The translations under genes were made by a program, and so were the position numbers. From Typha latifolia (lineage: Eukaryota > Streptophyta > Magnoliopsida > Poales > Typhaceae), in the NCBI GenBank assembly GCA_019914945.1, contig CM034103.1, positions 3,658,001 to 3,722,000 on the forward strand: a stretch of 64,000 nucleotides of DNA, given 5' to 3'. Each line of letters begins with the position of its first letter. The stretch's first letter is position 1. Below are positions 60,301 through 64,000 of this stretch, piece by piece. The notes below the pieces were generated by a model, which did not search any database, was not told the DNA's origin, and saw nothing but the letters and a program-made list of their open reading frames with translations.

Positions 60301-60529
60301 CACGTTAACTCCTTGAATCAAGTTTCTATCTTTTGTAGCTCAAGCGCAACTACCGCATCTGATCTTCTAACCTTTGAGAATAAGATAGAAATGGCTGAGA
60401 AAGTCATCCTACTATGCCCTTCCATAATAGTGATATCTGAGATCTTTGCCGCTAAAAAAAGCCTAGAGAAATAGAGTTTGGAGGGAGATTTGAGAGGTTC
60501 ATCTATTAATCCAGATGTTGATTTAAGCT

Positions 60530-60800
60530 CTATTTCCAAGACATTTCACACATGTAGCGTCGGAAAGAAATTTTTTTAACCTTTGCTCTCATTTTTGGAG
60601 GGAGAGTACTCAACACATGGGCCATAGAAAAGTTACTGAAGATATCCCTTTCTTTGATAAAGCTAGAATGGGTAGGAAAGATTAAATCATTGAGCAAGAG
60701 GATGAGATGGTTGGCCAAAACTTTAGAGATAATTTTATAAGAACAATTAATGAGTCAAATTCCTTAGCTCCTTCACATTTAAGGATAAGAATTAAGAAGG
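60530..60800 (-). mobile_element. LINE reverse-transcriptase fragment
   Basis: The minus strand reads LINCSYKIISKVLANHLI then PTHSSFIKERDIFSNFSMAH, the RT block (ISLINCxYKIISKVLANRL...QSAFVKGRNIxDN) of plant L1-type LINEs. A stop interrupts the block. The frame at 60318-60539 may be a further decayed part. It is unrelated in position to the LINE at 3.6-8.3 kb. Confidence 0.75.
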
Positions 60801-60980
60801 CCTAGGCACACCATTCTAGGGAGAGATATGGATTGTTAAGATGGTTGAAGATTGATAGGTCACGGAACAATTCCTTAAAGATCTGAATTTATTGTAGGAA
60901 GCAGTCCACGTAATCGAGGGAACATATTCACCACATATTCTCCCATAGTCATAAAATTATGAAACTAAATGGAATCGATC

Positions 60981-61666
60981 TGTAACTCTCAGATCTACGT
61001 TTTTTGTATTTATGCCCTTCGTAGATTTAAACTGCAACTGGAACGAAAACACGATATATTACGGATGATGGTGGTGGTGACGGGTGGAGTGAAAGTTAGG
61101 GTTATGGATGATAATTAAGATAAGGGTGGATGGGTGATGTTGTTTGAGGGATAAAGACGAAGGGAAAGAAGTTGTCGAGATCCTAAAGAAAAGGAAGGAC
61201 TCGACAGACGAGGGAGATTAGAAGTTAGGAGAGACTTTGCCAACAGTAGAGGTAGTAGGTTGGTGGAGAGGGAGGAGAGAGATTAGGGTAGAGAGAGAAT
61301 AGAGAGAAGATAGGAGCCAAGAAATCAATAATCTAATCGCATTATGATTTTGGCTACCATCCACACTTTTATAGAGTCTAGCCAACGCTTGTTGGCTAAT
61401 AACAATAACTAATCCTAATCCTAGTGGAATCCCGCCGATCGCATTCGAACGCACAAAAGAAATTATATGTCGATGCCAATGCGATGCAAGCGTTCGAACG
61501 CGCATTTCGCGTTCTCTATTTTTGTGAACCTGATGCAGGCGTTCGCAAGAATGTTGAAACGCGACCCCTTCCGCATTCGAACGCGACCTATATAAATTTT
61601 ATTTTAATAAAAATAAATAACTAGTGCAATAAGAAAAAGACTTTAACAAGGTATATCAGCATACCA
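60981..61666 (-). mobile_element. 3' LTR of a Ty3/gypsy chromovirus
   Basis: On the minus strand the LTR starts TGGTATGCTG at 61666, directly after a purine tract, and ends AGAGTTACA at 60981 (686 bp). It holds a TATA element, CTCTATAAAAG, at about 61371-61381, a pyrimidine-rich leader, and four copies of a CpG palindrome-type word (GCRTTCGAACGC-like) at 61439-61590. The 5' LTR would lie beyond the right edge of the window. Confidence 0.75.
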
Positions 61667-61679
61667 CGCTTCCCCCACC
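61667..61679 (-). other. Polypurine tract of the chromovirus
   Basis: Minus-strand GGTGGGGGAAGCG lies immediately before the LTR start, in the position where plus-strand DNA synthesis is primed in LTR elements. Confidence 0.7.
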
Positions 61680-61685
61680 TTGCCC

Positions 61686-64000
61686 TCAAAGTGTAAAGTC
61701 GGGGAAACGCTCCAAGATGTCCGTCTCCAACTCCCATGTAGCTTCATCAGATGACTTGTCAAGCCACTCAACTAGAATCTCCATATCTAATCTGGTACCA
61801 TAACGTCGTCGGCACCTAGCAAGTACTCAAACTGGCTCTACGATCTCTGTCTCCTCCAATGGCTCTGGTAGAACTGATCCAACGACCTTATGATCACTAA
61901 TCCGCCCCCTCAGCAATAAAATATGGAAGACGAGATGCACTCTCGACCCCTCTGGCAGCTCCAAATGATATATAACCAGACCGATACGCTTTAACACCCG
62001 AAACAGACCAAAGTAGCGATGTGCTAACTTTTGGTTATGCATCGGATGCAAGGTCACCTGTCGATACAGTTGTATCCTCAGAAACACCCAACTATCAATG
62101 TCAAAATCCTGTTCTTGATGGCTACGATCATAAACTTGCTTCATGCAATTTTGAGCAAGTTTAAGATGGGCACACAACCTCCTCAATGTGGCGGCTTTAT
62201 CAATCAAAGCTAAGTTCACCTCCGTTCAATCTGCAGATGTCACTGGGTCATAAACGCGTAATGTCGGAGCCGTGCGTCCATACACTGCCTCAAATGGAGT
62301 CATGTCAATACTGTTGTGGTAGGCAGTGTTGTAAGACCACTTCGCTCACGGTAAGAACTCCAATCATCGTCTCGGCATCTCTCCAATAAAGCACCTCAAA
62401 TATTGCTCAATACCTCGATTGACCACCTCAGTTTGGTCGTCCATCTATGGATGGTAGGCCGAATTGAAGTTCAATTGAGTCCCCTGTAATCCAAAAAAAC
62501 TCTATCCAAAAGTCGCTCATAAATACACGATCATGATCCGAGACAATCGTATGTAGCATGCCATGTAACCGAGCAATATCTCTCATAAAAATTTCAGCCA
62601 CTGACTTGGCTGAAAATGAATGTGACAATGCAGAAAAGTGCGCATACTTGCTTAACATGTCAACGACTACAAAAATAACTGAATAACCACATACCAGCGG
62701 AAGACCTTCTATGAAATCTATAGAAATATCTTTCCAAACATGGTTTAGCATTGATAAAGGCTATAGTAATCCGGTTAACTTTAATGTGGTTGCCTTAGCC
62801 TTTTGACAAACTTCGCAAACATGAACAAAACTCCTCACATCTTGCTTCAATCCTGGCAACATGCAACTCTGAGATATCCTTTTATAACTCTTCAAGACAC
62901 CCTCATGACCAGCCTCTAGAGTTTGGTGGAAGTGCTCCAACAATTTTTGCCACAATCCATCATTTGCGGGCACCCGAACGCATCCTCGGTCCAGCAGCAA
63001 ACCGCCTCGATTCTCCAACTCTGGATGGTGCTTCGGATTATCCAACACTTCCTGTAACAATTTCAAAACATCTGGGTCAGATGTACATGCATACCTTAGC
63101 TCGTCAAGGAAGGGAAAGGTAGGAGAAAATATGCTGCGAGCTTGGCGGTATCGGGTTGGCGCGATGGTGCATCCGCCGCTCTATTTTCCGTTCCCTTCTT
63201 GTATTGGATTTCATAATCATACCTCAGTAATTTTGTGACCCATCTCTCTGTGGCCGGAGTGTGTATACGCTGTCCCATAAAGTATAGAAAGCTTCTTTGA
63301 TCAGTTCGGATAATGAATCACCTACCGATTAAATAAGGCCTCTAATTTGTCACCGCATGCAGAATTGCCAACATCTCTCTCTCGTAGGTCAATAATTACT
63401 GAAATTTTTGTGATAAAGCCTTGCTAAGAAAGTCTATGGGATATCCTTTTTGCATTAGTATAGCTAGCTCCTATGCCAATTCCTGATACATCACATTTCA
63501 TAACGAACTCTTTAGTGAAGCCCGGTAGAGCTAGAATGGGCGCCATTGTCATTACTGTTTTCAGTATTTTAAAATCTATAGTGGCTTCATTCGTCCATCT
63601 AAAAGAGCCTTTCAACAAAAAAGTGAGAGGAGCAGCGATCTTGCTAGACCCAGCGATGAAGCGACGATAATACCCGGTCAGCCCCAAGAATCCTTGCAAT
63701 CCTATGGTAGTAGTAAGTATCAGCCAAGCGGTCATGCATGCTACCTTTTGAGGATCTGCCGCTACACCTTCTATTGAGATGATGTGGCCTAAATACTCCA
63801 CTTGTGGTACTCTCCATAGGCACTTGAACTTCTTAATCTTCAGTTGGTTTTGTTTCAACAAATTCAGCACATCCTCCTAATATTTTTTCCACTATACAAA
63901 ATCGTCATATGTCTTACTCATCCATCCACAATCCATAATTATAACCCTCATAAAAATCAAAATAGTCTCTCTGCGCATATATCTCTTTGCATCAATCTCC
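61686..64000 (-). mobile_element. Ty3/gypsy chromovirus pol, 3' half, decayed (open at right edge)
   Basis: Minus-strand pol remnants in the order of a Ty3/gypsy element: the end of reverse transcriptase (63870-63424, VEYLGHIIS, LGLTGYYRRFI, SFRWT), RNase H (63278-63096, LLRYDYEIQYKKGTENRAAD), the integrase HHCC zinc finger (63066-62761, GHEGVLKSYKRI, CEVCQKAKA), the integrase core (62751-62428, DISIDFIEGLP with the first catalytic Asp, TIVSDHDRVF with the second), the integrase C-terminus (62219-61827), and a chromodomain (about 61800-61700, MEILVEWLDKSSDEATWE) that places it among chromoviruses. Frameshifts and stops, including a TGA just before the chromodomain, show it is not autonomous. 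The RT active-site region at 63900-64000 is scrambled. Confidence 0.9.

Overview
The window is nuclear DNA of a flowering plant. The evidence is split genes with GT-AG introns, long AT-rich intergenic DNA, LINE, Ty1/copia and Ty3/gypsy remnants, MITE-like inverted repeats and large CT microsatellites. Two intronless, very GC-rich coding regions (29.2-30.7 kb and 39.7-40.5 kb) in AT-rich surroundings suggest a monocot. The species cannot be named from the sequence alone.

Layout. 1-0.5 kb: 3' end of a BAG-family co-chaperone gene (+). 1-10.8 kb: intergenic DNA with a tandem duplication, an L1-type LINE in three blocks of alternating orientation, and a foldback MITE. 10.9-17.3 kb: a complete PEX11 peroxisome-proliferation gene (+, 7 coding exons, 235 aa) with a probable 5-kb intron in its leader. 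17.3-29 kb: AT-rich repeats, a solo LTR with a 5-bp target duplication, two MITE-like elements and an 84-unit CT repeat. 29.15-30.73 kb: a single-exon MATE/DETOXIFICATION transporter (+, 525 aa) with a TATA box. 30.7-39.6 kb: repeats, including a second, inverted copy of the same solo LTR. 39.74-40.53 kb: a GC-rich 263-aa basic, probably mitochondrial protein (+); its promoter carries two TGGGCC site II elements and a telo-box. 40.5-46.6 kb: a long-TIR element followed by decayed fragments of a sacsin-like gene and a prolyl 4-hydroxylase gene. 47.17-58.5 kb: a complete cyclin-dependent kinase A gene (-, 8 coding exons, 294 aa), the best-supported gene here. Its 7-kb intron 4 is mostly a decayed Ty1/copia element, itself carrying a 2.26-kb solo LTR. 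58.6-64 kb: a LINE RT fragment and the 3' half of a Ty3/gypsy chromovirus (-) with its 3' LTR.

The genes do not form a functional unit; they are independent housekeeping or transport genes, as is usual in a plant chromosome. Transposon insertion in introns and intergenic space shapes the architecture. No clearly new biological system was found. The most interesting structures are the internally inverted LINE, the solo LTR sitting exactly at the junction of a 157-bp duplication inside the copia element, the sacsin/P4H gene-fragment cluster, and CpG-containing palindromes shared by unrelated LTRs. Exon coordinates were set by reading frame and splice consensus; no alignment or expression data were available.
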